Positions 20,658 to 33,500 of a stretch of DNA of 60,000 nucleotides are shown one piece after another (positions within the stretch are counted from its first letter, which is position 1; the number at the start of each line of letters is the position of its first letter). The position numbers and the translations under genes were made by a program. Under the pieces are notes generated by a model, which made no database searches, was not told the DNA's origin, and saw only the letters and a list, made by a program, of their open reading frames with translations. Source of the DNA: Membranipora membranacea (taxonomy: Eukaryota > Bryozoa > Gymnolaemata > Cheilostomatida > Membraniporidae); assembly GCA_914767715.1 (NCBI GenBank), contig OU612065.1:16804001-16864000 (forward strand). The letters are read 5' to 3'.

Positions 20658-23600
20658 CTGAAATAAAAGTTGGTTCATGTATCTCACCTGAGCCCTGTGA
20701 TTGAAGTGACTAAGTTCATTATTATGATGTTCTACCATTATTTGATATAGTCGATCAACATCTCCAAAACACAAAAATTGAGATTGAAAACAAGATTTAT
20801 TTATGGCCATAAGATAAAGTATGCACCACTTGAATAGACCTTAAATTCATATTTGACTACAAAGAACTAGTAGTACATGTTTACAGTATCATGCGGGAAA
20901 TATATGCAAGCAAAATGCAAAACTTAATAAATGGGTAAAACCACATTCCTCCTTTATCTCTACAAAGCGCTCCAAGATGTAGCAACGTTATCTCTTAGGC
21001 AATACATCTGTCATAGCGTAAAAATTGACAAAGGGTATTGGGGAGAGCTTCATGCATTGAAGGAGTTGTTTCCACTTTTCATGTCTTATAATGTGAAGAA
21101 GCAACTCCCTACAGCATAATCGAAAATTGGTAGTAGTGGAGCATCTTATTCGACTGCATGTTACCCCGTATAAAAAGCTAGACTATAACACAACAGTGTA
21201 AGTAGAGACATGTACATACAAGCATGGGTTACAGGCGTACTTACTTCGGTTTAGAACTGCAGATGCATATCGGACATTATTATTATCGATGCAAAAGCTA
21301 TGACATTGATAAGGCCCCATGCAGAGCTTTAGCTGAAGCCCTCAAAATATGACTGTGGGAAGGAATGTCTTGCAGATGTGCATATCAGTTAACCCAACTT
21401 AACCAAGAGAAGATACCAACAACCAAATCCAAATCCAATTAGGACAGGTGTCCACTAAGACAGGATATTTAATTTTAGCAGAAGCTAGCTAGGCAGAATC
21501 CCCTAATTTCAACAACAAGATAAAAATATGGGATGGGGCTAACTGACTAATATGGGCATTGTCGAGTTCCTCATAGCGGTTATTGTGACTTAGAGTCAAA
21601 AAGTGAGAAGAGAGGGAAAAATTTGCTTAGGAAGAAAGTGGTAACGACTACTCTTCTAGACTGCAGATACAATGGTGGGTATCAAGTAGTCATTACAACT
21701 GTCTTGTTTGTTTTTATTTTTTGAATGTAAGTAAAGGAGACTCACCCTTTCTTTTTATCAGCTTCCTGCTTGTCTTTAGCTGAGCCTCCAAAAGGTGATC
21801 GTAATTTATGCTTTGCCTTGGGACTAAAATTACAGTTTCATAGTCATTGCAATGAACCAAATCATCAATGACAGCTTCAGGATGTCAGCTGTTCCCATAT
21901 TAAATGGCAGCTAGCAAGTGAGATTCCATAAAAAAATAATAGTATCCACTATCCATTATAAAATATCAGCTTTGATTGTGAATTGTGATTGTGGCGATAA
22001 GAATATAATCATGGATACAAGAAAGTTAAAAATATATACCTGGTCTCAGGTTTAGAAGCCTTCTCAGGACGAGGTTTTGGTGTAGGATTAGTGACTATCA
22101 CTGGAGTCTGTGAAACGGCAGCGGCTGGCTTAAAGAACTCATCCACCTCCGCAGTGACAGCCGTCTCTGTGCCTCCGTTCTCTGCGGCTGTATTGACGGT
22201 TGGTACCGGTCGTGTAGCTGCTTTCTTCTTTGCTCGTTTGGGTCGAGACTTGTTCAGATGTTGAAGCGGGGCGGTGGTGTGAACCTCCGGAAGATTTTTT
22301 AGCGCTGGCTCAGCTGATGCTGCAAAAATAGATGATCTAGTCTAGATTTGGTCTGGTTGGGGCTGATGGGTGTAAGACAATGATCAAACTTAGGTTCTGT
22401 CCAGCACGACACCAGGGGCTAACAGCTAATTATTCTCTAACCAACATTACCCCATAGGCAAATACACCTGCAATATCAATACCATACTTTCCTTGCCTAG
22501 AGACCAGTGTTTTCCAGCATAATAATATATTATAGGCTTCTTAAATTACTTAGAAGTAACACCACATGAAAGAATCACTAGGCGCACAACTAACTATCGC
22601 CAAGCACTAGAAGTTGCTACTTTGCAATGATGTTCATCAGAGTAAGTTTGTGAAAGGGAGAAATACCATACCAACCTACTAATTACCATTACCATATTTC
22701 ACGGCTCGACTGATCAAAAATGCATCCAGCATGAAAAAAGTTGCAAGGCTTATCCCTTAGGGAACAATGCTGTATATAGGCTTTTACCTCGAGTATGGAT
22801 AAGTATAAAAAATGCATGTTGAGTCACATGCGCCTGTTATCTCAGATTACACAGCCATAAAAAACTGATTTCGTTCAAGCAAGTCTGACAATGACTGAGT
22901 CACTTGATGGGGTTTCAATCCTAACACGCATTTCAACCATAACCAAATCGCTCTCAGAGCAATACATGGAATGGTTCTGAAAACACCTCGCCTGTGTTCA
23001 TACATCATTTGTAATATGTTGCAAATCTATTAACCCTAAATAAAGATACATTCAAACCTGCCTCCACAAAATCTTATTTTTTAATGAATTTTCACGAGTC
23101 AATTTTCCGTTTGGAAAAGCCAGAGCGTCAGCACTGTCTCATCACTGGCACCTCAAATACAAAGTATTGCCTCTCACACTAAGCTCGGATTAATGAGGTA
23201 GAGGGGTAGTAATGGGTTGTACTCACCACTTGGGGTTGCACTATTGGTTGTAACATTCTTACTACTTTTACTACTTCCGCTATCAACTTCTTCATCTTGT
23301 TCTATGAATACAATTATAAGAAACAACTGAAAATATGAGTTGTTTTTTGATGTCAAGTTCATAAAGCAATAAGTTGTGACATTTTATCTGTTATGATGCA
23401 AGAACACATAAGCAAGAGGGTGAAATGAGTCAACAGGTAACATATCATATACTAAATGCATCATTAAAAAAGGATGAATATGAGCCAGGGTTAGACAAAA
23501 TATTTTGATAAATTTCTAAAATAAGATTGATTATTTATTAATCATTGTCAAATCAAGACAGACTTTCTTGTGATGTGAATGCTGATAAGCAATCTGCTGC

Positions 23601-26600
23601 AACCAACTCAGCAACATTAAATTTTGCAATCACTAAAATTCTGTTTTTTAGATCGTGCTTTGCTGAGGGTATGGGTGGGTATGAGCCTTGGCAGAACTAT
23701 AGAGCTTCCCACTACAGTGAACTATTTAGAAATAATTTGGTCTAATTGGACAAACAGGAAGTGAATAATATTGTGGGAAGGATTTGACTTCTAAAGTCTT
23801 GCGCAATATAGTTGAAAGCGTGATCTGGAGGGTGAAGCAATCATGCGGTGTTCATATCTAGATTTTCAGCCATAATAGTTCCAAGGTAACTCTGTGTATC
23901 AATCACTTGGCCTGTATTTGGTAGGGGCTCACTGTTTGGCTGGCAATTCTCACTATCAATTGATATTATTATTACTATAATTGCATATTCAAGATCTTCT
24001 ATAATCATAATCTATCCATCAGTAATTCTGGAGATCAAACTCAAACCAAAGACCAGGTTGGTATAAGTATGAATTTCAGCCGAAGAATCAATGCATACTT
24101 CAATTCAGGGCTGAGTACTGAACAGACGTTTTTGGCAGCTTGGCAATCACTTAGCTGGTATGTTTACGCTAGAAATAAACTACCTTAGCTCAAAACCATT
24201 CACTTCAAAGTATGCTTACATAACTATGTACTATCTACATTGGCATATGAAACATCTGCCTGATAGCCTGCCTGCCAGCGAACAAGCGACACCCGCCTGC
24301 AGCATGTTTCATGGCAAGGACAGGCACAGCACTGTGATACATAACAATGATAAGACTCATATTTCAACATTAAAAAGTGTAAAAGTACCCGTTTTGATAC
24401 CAAACATCAAACACAAGCACACAAACTCATTCATAACATTATGAGCATTTAATTTAAACAGGTGACAAAGATGTATAAACACTTGTGCTGATTGAAGTAA
24501 ATGTTGCTGTAAGAATTAGCCGATCGAAAATAAAACGAAACTGGCACAAGTATTTTGAGTAATTTTGATACGGAACAAGTGCTACCTTTTTATAAAAAGA
24601 GTTAGAGAAGACCCCAGTGAATGATCGTGGTAAGACTTCTGACCCAGTCTTATCCTGGAAATGGTCCTAAGCAAACTAACATATGAGATCAATTCAATTG
24701 AACCATGACCAAGTTTCAAAGTATGTGCCTGCATTTTCAGCTGCCATTGAGTTGGAACATTTCTAGGTTAACATGTGACGCAGCAATAAAGGTTGATGCC
24801 AGAGATGACCGCAGTTACAAGAGAAATAAAGGCCATGCTTTAGCGGCATTGTGAAACCTCATGAACTCTGATAAATGACATATACGGTATTCCAGGTGAG
24901 CAGGTCAAGATAACCGAGGTTTTATCAGGTGACACAATGAAATATGATATAAATTGACAATGAAGGACTTCAAACTCGATTCCAGAGCCAAACGATTCCT
25001 CATTGAATTACATGTCGACATGTGTAAGTCTGCTTATCGTGATGTGCAATCACACCAATATACAGTGATAACGGTGTAAACTTCTCGATTATCAGATCAT
25101 AATTTTTGTTGATGAGGAAAAAATTGAGTACACAGACTCAGTTGGTTTCATTGCCAGCAAGGTCTGCATTGTATTTGACATATAGAAGCTATCCCACCAC
25201 TTTTGTGGTAGGGAAAAATGAGAACATGCCACAGGTTAATGAGATAGGAAATTGATTGATCAGCTAGTCTTGAACATTTAATCTTGAAGGGTCTCAAATG
25301 TCCAAATCAGCTAGTAAACTATAAAAACTATAGGAAAACTGTTGGAAGGCTTAGAAACCGCATCCTAAATCAATCACCCGGGCAACTGATAGCATAATTA
25401 CTGCTTTCAGGTTGGCTACCCTGATCCTGCTGGCTTAAGATATGCCCGAGCAAGTGTCTTTCAAGTGCTAAGAACAAGTTTGATGAACTCATCAACAGTA
25501 GTGATAGAACAAACGAAAATAAGGACAAAAGTATACACTAACCTATAACAGTACAAAGTGGAACCTGGGCTCTAAAAATCAAAATGTGAACGACCAAAGA
25601 AGTAATGCTGACACTGGCCTATCCCTTCCTTTCAATATACATAGAATATCTAACTATATCTGTATTCCACTGTTACACACCCAATAGTTGATCTCATTGA
25701 ATAAACAAATAAAGGTGATCGGTAAGGAGAGAAAAGGACGGATAGAAGAGACCCACCACCACCAAACGAAGACAATAATCAGAGGCCTCAGCCAGGGAGT
25801 GATTACCCGAAATCTGAACAAAAACAATAATCGACCAACGAGCAACCGTCCCAAGTTCGATAGCAGAGATCAGGGTGTATAGCAGTAACTAGCAAGAAGA
25901 AGACAGTTTATATAATCTAACATTCAAGAGGGGACAGCGGCAGCGGTGTGTGTTTGTGGGTACCTGGTGTTTTTTTAGATAGATCCGAGGTCCTAGTCTT
26001 TAGTAGGAAGGATTTCGGTTTCTCTGGAGTAGCTGGTGTTACCACCTTTGGCTTGACTGGTGGTTTGGACTTTACTGCAGGCTTAGGAGGTGGTGTTGGA
26101 TCTGCCTTGGGTGATGATGCCTTAATATCATCCTGAGAGGGCTTTGCAGTCGCTATCTCAGCTATTGGTTCTGGTGTCGTCTCAACCACAGGGGAATTTA
26201 TCTCAGCAGTCACTATTTCATCATCCGGGGTTTTGGGAGAACCCACTGCTTTATCCTTCATAGCACCCATTATTTCATCCATTAAGGACAGTGAGCTTGG
26301 TTTTTCTGCACTTTTTGTGCCATCTGCAGGTGGCAGATTTGCACTTTCCTCTGTAGGTGAACTTGCTGACCCATTGCTCATAGATTGGCTAAGTCTCTGT
26401 GGCTTTGGTGGTGGTTTAGTTTTAGGAGCTGGCTTAGCAGGCTTCCCAGGCTTTGTTGGTGGCTTTACTTCTAATTCTTGCTCAACTAATTTATCCTCTG
26501 CCATTTTCTCATTATTAATGTCAGCCTCAGCATCAGTTGATGTTGCAGAGGATTTGGCTGGCTCCTCGTCTCCATTCTCAGATGGTTTCGCTGGTTCTGG

Positions 26601-27522
26601 TGTTTTAACAGCCTCCTCAGGCGTCACACTTTCACTTGCAGGCTTTACTTCCATTTCAGCAGCCTCAGGTGCCAATTTTGGCGCTGCTAGAAGCTCAACT
26701 GGAGCAGATTCTACCTCAGCAGACATCTCCTCACTTGCCAGTGATCTACTATCAAGATCTGCAGGGCTGTTTCCTGTTCAGTTAGCGATAATCACATATT
26801 ACGATAAATCCGAAACATACATAGACGAACAGACAGCAGCAGTATAATCCCAGATATTTTCAGATGTAAAACAAACGCAAGCTATCAAGTACAGACACAC
26901 AATAATCCTGCCTGTAAGTCAGCTGACTGTGCACTAGATATAGATAGATCCAGTGGGTGTACCCTGAGCTGAGTAGTACTGTGTTTTACAGCTAGTGATT
27001 TATTGCTCTGTCCGGTTATCTGACCTGCTAGCACTATGCACTGATGATATAGCTAGTGATAACAGCTCACAAAATCACTTAAATGTAAACATTAAACGTG
27101 TAGCGCAGTTGTTGCTCTTTTGCTAATCTTTTTGAAACAAGGAAATGACTTCACTTTTCTGTAGTCAGTATAATATTCAATGCCACCAGCATATTGTGAG
27201 CGTGTTGCTCGATAGAATGGAATTTACAAAGCTAGGTCAACTCAAGACAAATCAACCGAGTCAAATTTTGAGAGTAACCATGCATGCAAGATAAATGACT
27301 CATGAGGCCGAGCTGAAATGTTGCTGTGCATACTGCATACAATGTTGATAATTGTAAACCTTTCTGATATTTATAAATAATAAGGTCAATAACGACCTAA
27401 CATTTACAAGCGGATCAGCTTTTTTTACATCAAAGTTATTCATATTGGGCTGTCCATTATATAACAATGCCATTTTTACAGCTGGAATGCGGTTTCCAAC
27501 AGTTCATTACCATTATAAGCTA

Positions 27523-27555
<33 letters not shown>

Positions 27556-30500
27556 AGGGGAAGTAATTTTTAGCATTCCGACTGATTCAGCAGTCAGAAT
27601 TTACTGCCCATAAATCTGTTCGGCGAAATGTTTGCAATACCCTATTGTTGTACAATTCTAGTCTTTTGCATGCAGTCAAAACCATTCAATATTCTAGCCA
27701 GCTTGTACAGGAAGAGGGGGAATACCACTCAAATCGAGAAGATAAAATAGGGATTGAAGACATTGTAAAAGACTTGACACGCTGAACCTATTCCGACATT
27801 CTTTTTGTGACTGAAGAAGTTGGTTAAAATGATGAATAAAATTGTGCCAGATGTAAAACCTGCCGCCAATTTTGTTGTCCTGTCATCGCGTGGCCTATCT
27901 AAATAAACCCAGTGGGCATCATTATAAATGTTAGGAAACACACACCAAGCAGGTTATAACGAAAAATCATAGATAAATGATTATTGTAAGCTGATATTTA
28001 TAAAAAGCTGAAAACTCACCGTCATAATCGAGAATGTTGAATCCATCTTCTCCCCTCATGTCTTGTGAGAAATCTGTAACAATAATAATAGGTATTGTTG
28101 TAGGATACGTCCCCTGTCCTTTGCGCGCTGTGTGTGCCATCATGGCTAATGTGCAGACTGGATACTACTAGTGCTGCATTACCAGTCTCTACGCTGGGTA
28201 GCAGTACGAGATCGCTGACGAACTTCTTTCGACAAAGGCAGCTTATCTCACTCCAATCATATAAGGTGCAAATAAGCTCAGGTATTCATATCTGATAGGG
28301 AAGTTGCAAATTTGGATATTGGCAGCCATGCTTGGAATGAGCAATGCAACACACATGATGATATCGCCTCAAAATAATATGACCATGCATTTCAGTGAAA
28401 TCTAAGTGCTGGGAGTGCGATAAAGCAGCGAAAACCTGCCAGGATATTTCTATGACTCAGTGTTACCCCAAATAACTACAGTAGATAAAGTGATACAATC
28501 AATATATGGTATGACTAGACAGGGCAGTTTCTAGTGCAATTGACCTATTTAGGAATTGTCTACTTGCTATAAGTATTTATCTCATTCTATTGAATGTCTA
28601 CTGAAAATGTGTGTTCATAATTCTACTGACAAGTCGGTATAGAAGGGTTATAATAAAATTGATAAATATTATAATCGTTTAACATGTACAAACCTACCAG
28701 ATCTAAATGGAGCTAAAATCCAGCAGCAGTAAGTTACATTACTTACATGTTCATCTATCCCCAAGCATAAGTATTATAATTCGGCTCGCAAGGAAGTTGG
28801 CTGTGGCACTTTTATTCAACCCAAAGAAAACTTTTTTTTTAATGATATTATTCAGGAGAGTGATCGAGAAGAAATCGCCGTGCAAAATCAGATCATTTAC
28901 GGTATAGTATATATAGTACAGCCTGAAGACATCAAGCATTTATGGGGCCAGTACGCATAAGCACGAATAAATGGACACAGTTTTGCGCTACATCATACTA
29001 TTTGAGAAGTAGGATTTTCCCATTAATTATCATTGAATAACATATTACCGTCAGATATATAATATAGTCAATGCAATAATTAAACATCCAGCTGAGCGGC
29101 ATCATTTGGGAAATCGGCAGCACCTAATGAGTTATCAATGATCTGCTAATAATATTATGAAAATATCATTTATTATACATTGTGTTAGCTCTATAATTGG
29201 GATTATCCCATATATCCCTATATGCAGACAGAAGAAGATAGTAGTGCACTGAAGTTTCATTAATGCAAACTATACAGGGATGGAAAATCCCCAAACATGA
29301 TGATGGATCAGTTCGATATATAAGCAAGCATAGCATCCAGAACCTTTAACTTTAACAGATAGAGCAAGACACGCAAGCATGTTGGCCTAGGTTAGATTAA
29401 CCGATACTAGATATTGGCCGCTGACATGCTTTGGCCAGGGAGACACAGAGCAACGTCCACCCTCCTGCATACATCTTTATGACATAAGCATTAAGCACCG
29501 AAAGAACGCTAATTGAACACAAATATTTTAGCAATAAGCCATGCAGATTTATATGGATACGCCTCTTGGCAAATAACCTTTGAACTGCTTTTGACATACC
29601 GTCTTCGATTTTAGGTAGTAAGGAAGCATCTTTGACTTGAAAAATAAAGAAGGTTAAAGGGATCGTTGCGTCAGAAATTCCATTCCATTCCATTCATTTC
29701 CACTTTAGTTGTAAAAATCACAAACAGTCTCTCAAACGTTCCCCAATCACAATGTCGAGGAGAGTATATGTAGAGATACTGCAGTAAGAAAAAGGAAATA
29801 GATAAAACAAAACTCACCTAATATTGATTGTGGTCTTCTCTTTAGAGTATTCATCACAGATAGCCTGTTACCATCTCCTAAATGTGTCATACCCTGAAAA
29901 CACAATACTCATGACAGTCAAAACAGTATCAAACTTTTGAAGTAGGTTCTCACACCAAAAGATTAGCTATAAGATTATTCAAAACGATATCAAATCTAAC
30001 CTGCCGGGGGGCCGTTGGGCGGTGGGCAAAAGTCTGGGGGGCTCAGGCTGAATCTAACCCTTTTGGTTATATTAAGCGCATTTGACAGTTTTGGGGCTTA
30101 TATGTCAGAAAATAGAGGGGACAACTCAGCATTATAAATAATATCATAAGGTTTAGTGTTCCTCTGAACAGGGAGTGTGGGAGTGTAGGACAAACTCCCC
30201 GAAATAATTGCAAATGATTTCATACCAGACAGAATAATATGATAGTGCGTAGCAAGTACTCAAAGCAGAAACTGAATACGTGAAGAGTGGACAATGCATG
30301 TAACTTAGAAACAACAAGCAATTTAAGTAAAATAACTGTTGATTAATTCTCAAAAGCGGTTATAGTCTATCAAAGCTGAATACCAAATTTTTACCATACA
30401 TTATTTTCACAAAGCTAGTGAGAGAAATGAGACATTTAACATCAAATAACGGCAAAGAGCTTTTGGAGATTTTAATTGAGGTTGTGTTGTATAGACTTGA

Positions 30501-33500
30501 AGGTAAGCAGCAACTATTGAGGATAATGTGTAAGGGTTCCAGGATTGGAGAACAATTTATATTTCTAATACACCTTTGCGTTCTGATAACGATTCATGAC
30601 AAAGGGGTAAAACCCGGGTTGGGAGGGGTTGTAATATAGGTTATTATCCACGAATAAGATCTCATTCTGACATGTGGATCTACTCACATTTTCAGAGATG
30701 GTGTCTTCCTCTTCATCAGGAGTAAGTAGACTTATCTCGTCAGCTCCACCGATTTTCTGCTTCTGAATAAGCGAAATCAACAGGGTTACAATTTCGGAAT
30801 ATGAGAAGAATAATTGGCTTCATAAATAGCATACTTTGGAAGTTACTGTAAAAAATACTGTCCGGTCCATTGGAAGAAGATGCAATGCGAACAATCAGGT
30901 CTGGTAGTTTTTTGCGTGTTTCTACAGAGCTGTTGGTGTGGTAGTCTTTTGATCAGGTGCAGCTAAGGTAAGCAATTTCCTGGCAATGTGGAGCAAACTT
31001 TGGTTTAATATTGTGTAAGAGGACAAGTGCAAATAATCTATGTAGATAGCTTTCTGAATTTCATGACAATCTTCATTGCTGAATCAAATTTTGGCAAAAT
31101 TGTATGCTAAATTACGTTAAAAAACATTTAAGATTGTGCGACATATGCATAAGTTTCAACAATTATATTTCGAGCAGCCAAGGTAAGGATTCGGTACCTG
31201 TGTATATATTCAGGTAGGATAATATTAGCCTTGTCATGCGGCCACGGGTTTTGGTTTATTTGGTTTGTTTGGTGGCCTTGTATTTCTCGGTATAGTATGC
31301 GTAGTTGTCTTCTGCTTTTTTAGCACTAATCTACACCACTTTGAGCTTTAACTTTTTCTCTGTTCCATAGGCAAACAAACCAAATAAACCAAAACCTGTG
31401 GCCGCGTGACAAGGCTAGGATAATATTATGTTGTAAGGTAAGAAAGTGAAAAGGTAGTAAGTGGATGAATTGCACAGTTAACCAAAGAAATCTATTGGAA
31501 GTATTTATATAAAGATTATTGGATCTTACTGAATCATCGTCTTTGTCGTTGGCACTCTTAAAAATCAAAAGTCAGGTTGAGGAATGACACAAGAGAAGTT
31601 AATATCAGATAGGCTTGGCGGCAGGTGAATTGATAGAGAATAATCAATTAAAACAATCGAGGATTAAGGGCGGCATAAAGAAGACATCAATGACTCCATC
31701 GTCTACAGTAATCAGATGTGTCATGTTAACACTGAACCACAGTAGAAGATCTACTGTCTCACAAACGGTCATTATCAGCCACACTGTGGATAATGTATCG
31801 GATATAATATTATGCACTTACTGCGGCTAGAAGCTCTTCATATTTCTCATTGAGTAGCTCTACTATTTTATCGATCACAGATTCAGCCATGAAGAAGGCC
31901 ACATCAAAGTTAGCCGAGTTGATCTTACTCTGTAGATCCTTAGCGAGATGATTATCTATTAGTGAACTGATCTGTGTCGGACTGAGGTGGCCACGCTTAC
32001 TAGCTCCTGCCTCTAACGTCGACCTGGTGTCCTGAAATTGAAAATGTGAAGAGTGCATGTTAGAGAGGCTAGGACTACAAAGATTGACATAAAATATTAT
32101 CTGCATGTACGCCATATAGTATTCATGTAAGTCCAAGAAGTTTTACCTCAAAACGTCCATACGTATGTATTTCAGATTTCTGATGATATAGGTGCCAAAA
32201 GCATTACACCATACAATTCTCTTGAATTCACGAATAGATCAAGTCAATAGGATAATGACATTATTTCACATGAAATTCTAGACTGAAATTGCAAAATGGT
32301 CTGTCATTAAAGCATTCTGAGATCTGCAGGGACTCAAAACCAGAGTGGGATGATAGCCAGATGAACTTGACCCTATGAGCTGAACTGACCTTGTGATTGA
32401 GGACATGGGGACAGTCCTGGTTGACAGCTTTGAATAATTCACTGATGGTATGCTGTAGAAGAGAATTGACGCTTGTGTTCAGTGATTCTGTCACTTCTTT
32501 GACAGACTCTGAGAATCGATTAGGAGTCTCCTCACACTTAGAGGCCACCACTTGTAATGACATCAGTATCTAGAGGCATTGAAAAGGGGTTAAGAATTGA
32601 AACGGAATGTATGTACAGCGAGACCAAACCCTCTTTAGGTTGGATAGGTCAGATCTGCCTCATTGATACAGACAGAGAAGGAAATATTCGGAATAAATTG
32701 GAGAAAATTGAATAGAAAAGGAAATAAATGATGCTCATTGATTTGGCATTTGTCATCAAAACACAGTGGGAGATACCCTTCTTGAACTGACAAGTGACAG
32801 CATTCGAATTTCAATATTATTCAGATCAAAACCACACTGCTATTCTTGGGCCAGCAGCTTCCCGATCAGTAAACACAATTAACTTGAGCATAGCACTAAA
32901 CTAGAACTAAAATGTAGCATTATTGTGATTGTACCATGTAACTTACCTGTTTAGCCCTGTCAGCATCAGCTAACAGGCCGTTAGCAGCACTGAACTCCTC
33001 GGGAGAGAGATTGTCTGTTTCACAGAGACTGTTCAATAATGAGTGTATGTCATGTACTCTTCTATCTATGATCTGTAGACCAAAAAAGACCAAACTGTAT
33101 TTATGAATTTATAAAGAGATACTACATAGTAAAAGAATATAGACACAGGATTTGGCATGAGTGTCTTGCTTCATCAACCTTTACGGTTAGCATGCTTGCT
33201 TTTCACTGCCAGGCAATTGGTGCAACAGGGGTTGTTGGTACAAGTACCACTGGGGGAGCTATCAAGGTTGATTGTTCCAGCCCCCATAACCACTCCTTTA
33301 TATTTATTTCCAAAGGTAGATTTTCCTTTAAAGGGGCTATGGAGTGTCACTAAATGATGGAGCAGATGAGTGAGAGAGTATTTAACTTACAGCCTGTGAT
33401 GATGTCACCAGGAAGCCTTGTTGAAGCCTGTAACACTGATCGTATGCCATCATCTTAGGAGCATGGTTCCTCTGCAAGCATGTCTGTATCTGTAATATTC

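Larger units (their letters stand above)
25964..31556 (-). other. CARMIL: CARMIL exons 22-27: acidic and proline-rich linker
   Basis: Exons 31556-31530 (27 nt micro-exon), 30762-30688, 29893-29818, 29635-29600, 28073-28020 and 26773-25964 (residues about 865-1223). The small exons encode an acidic spacer ([10 protein letters not shown]) and a basic patch (LKRRPQSI). The 810-nt exon 27 is low-complexity Pro/Glu/Ala/Lys with PPKP-type stretches that could bind SH3 domains. If its donor (CCAG/GTACCC, at 25963) is not used, the frame runs to a stop at 25917, giving a short form that lacks the CPI and CSI motifs. Confidence 0.75.

Noticed and set aside
30001-30050. GC-rich, G-run stretch in a CARMIL intron
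   Set aside because: It is too short for a CpG island and has no splice or coding support.
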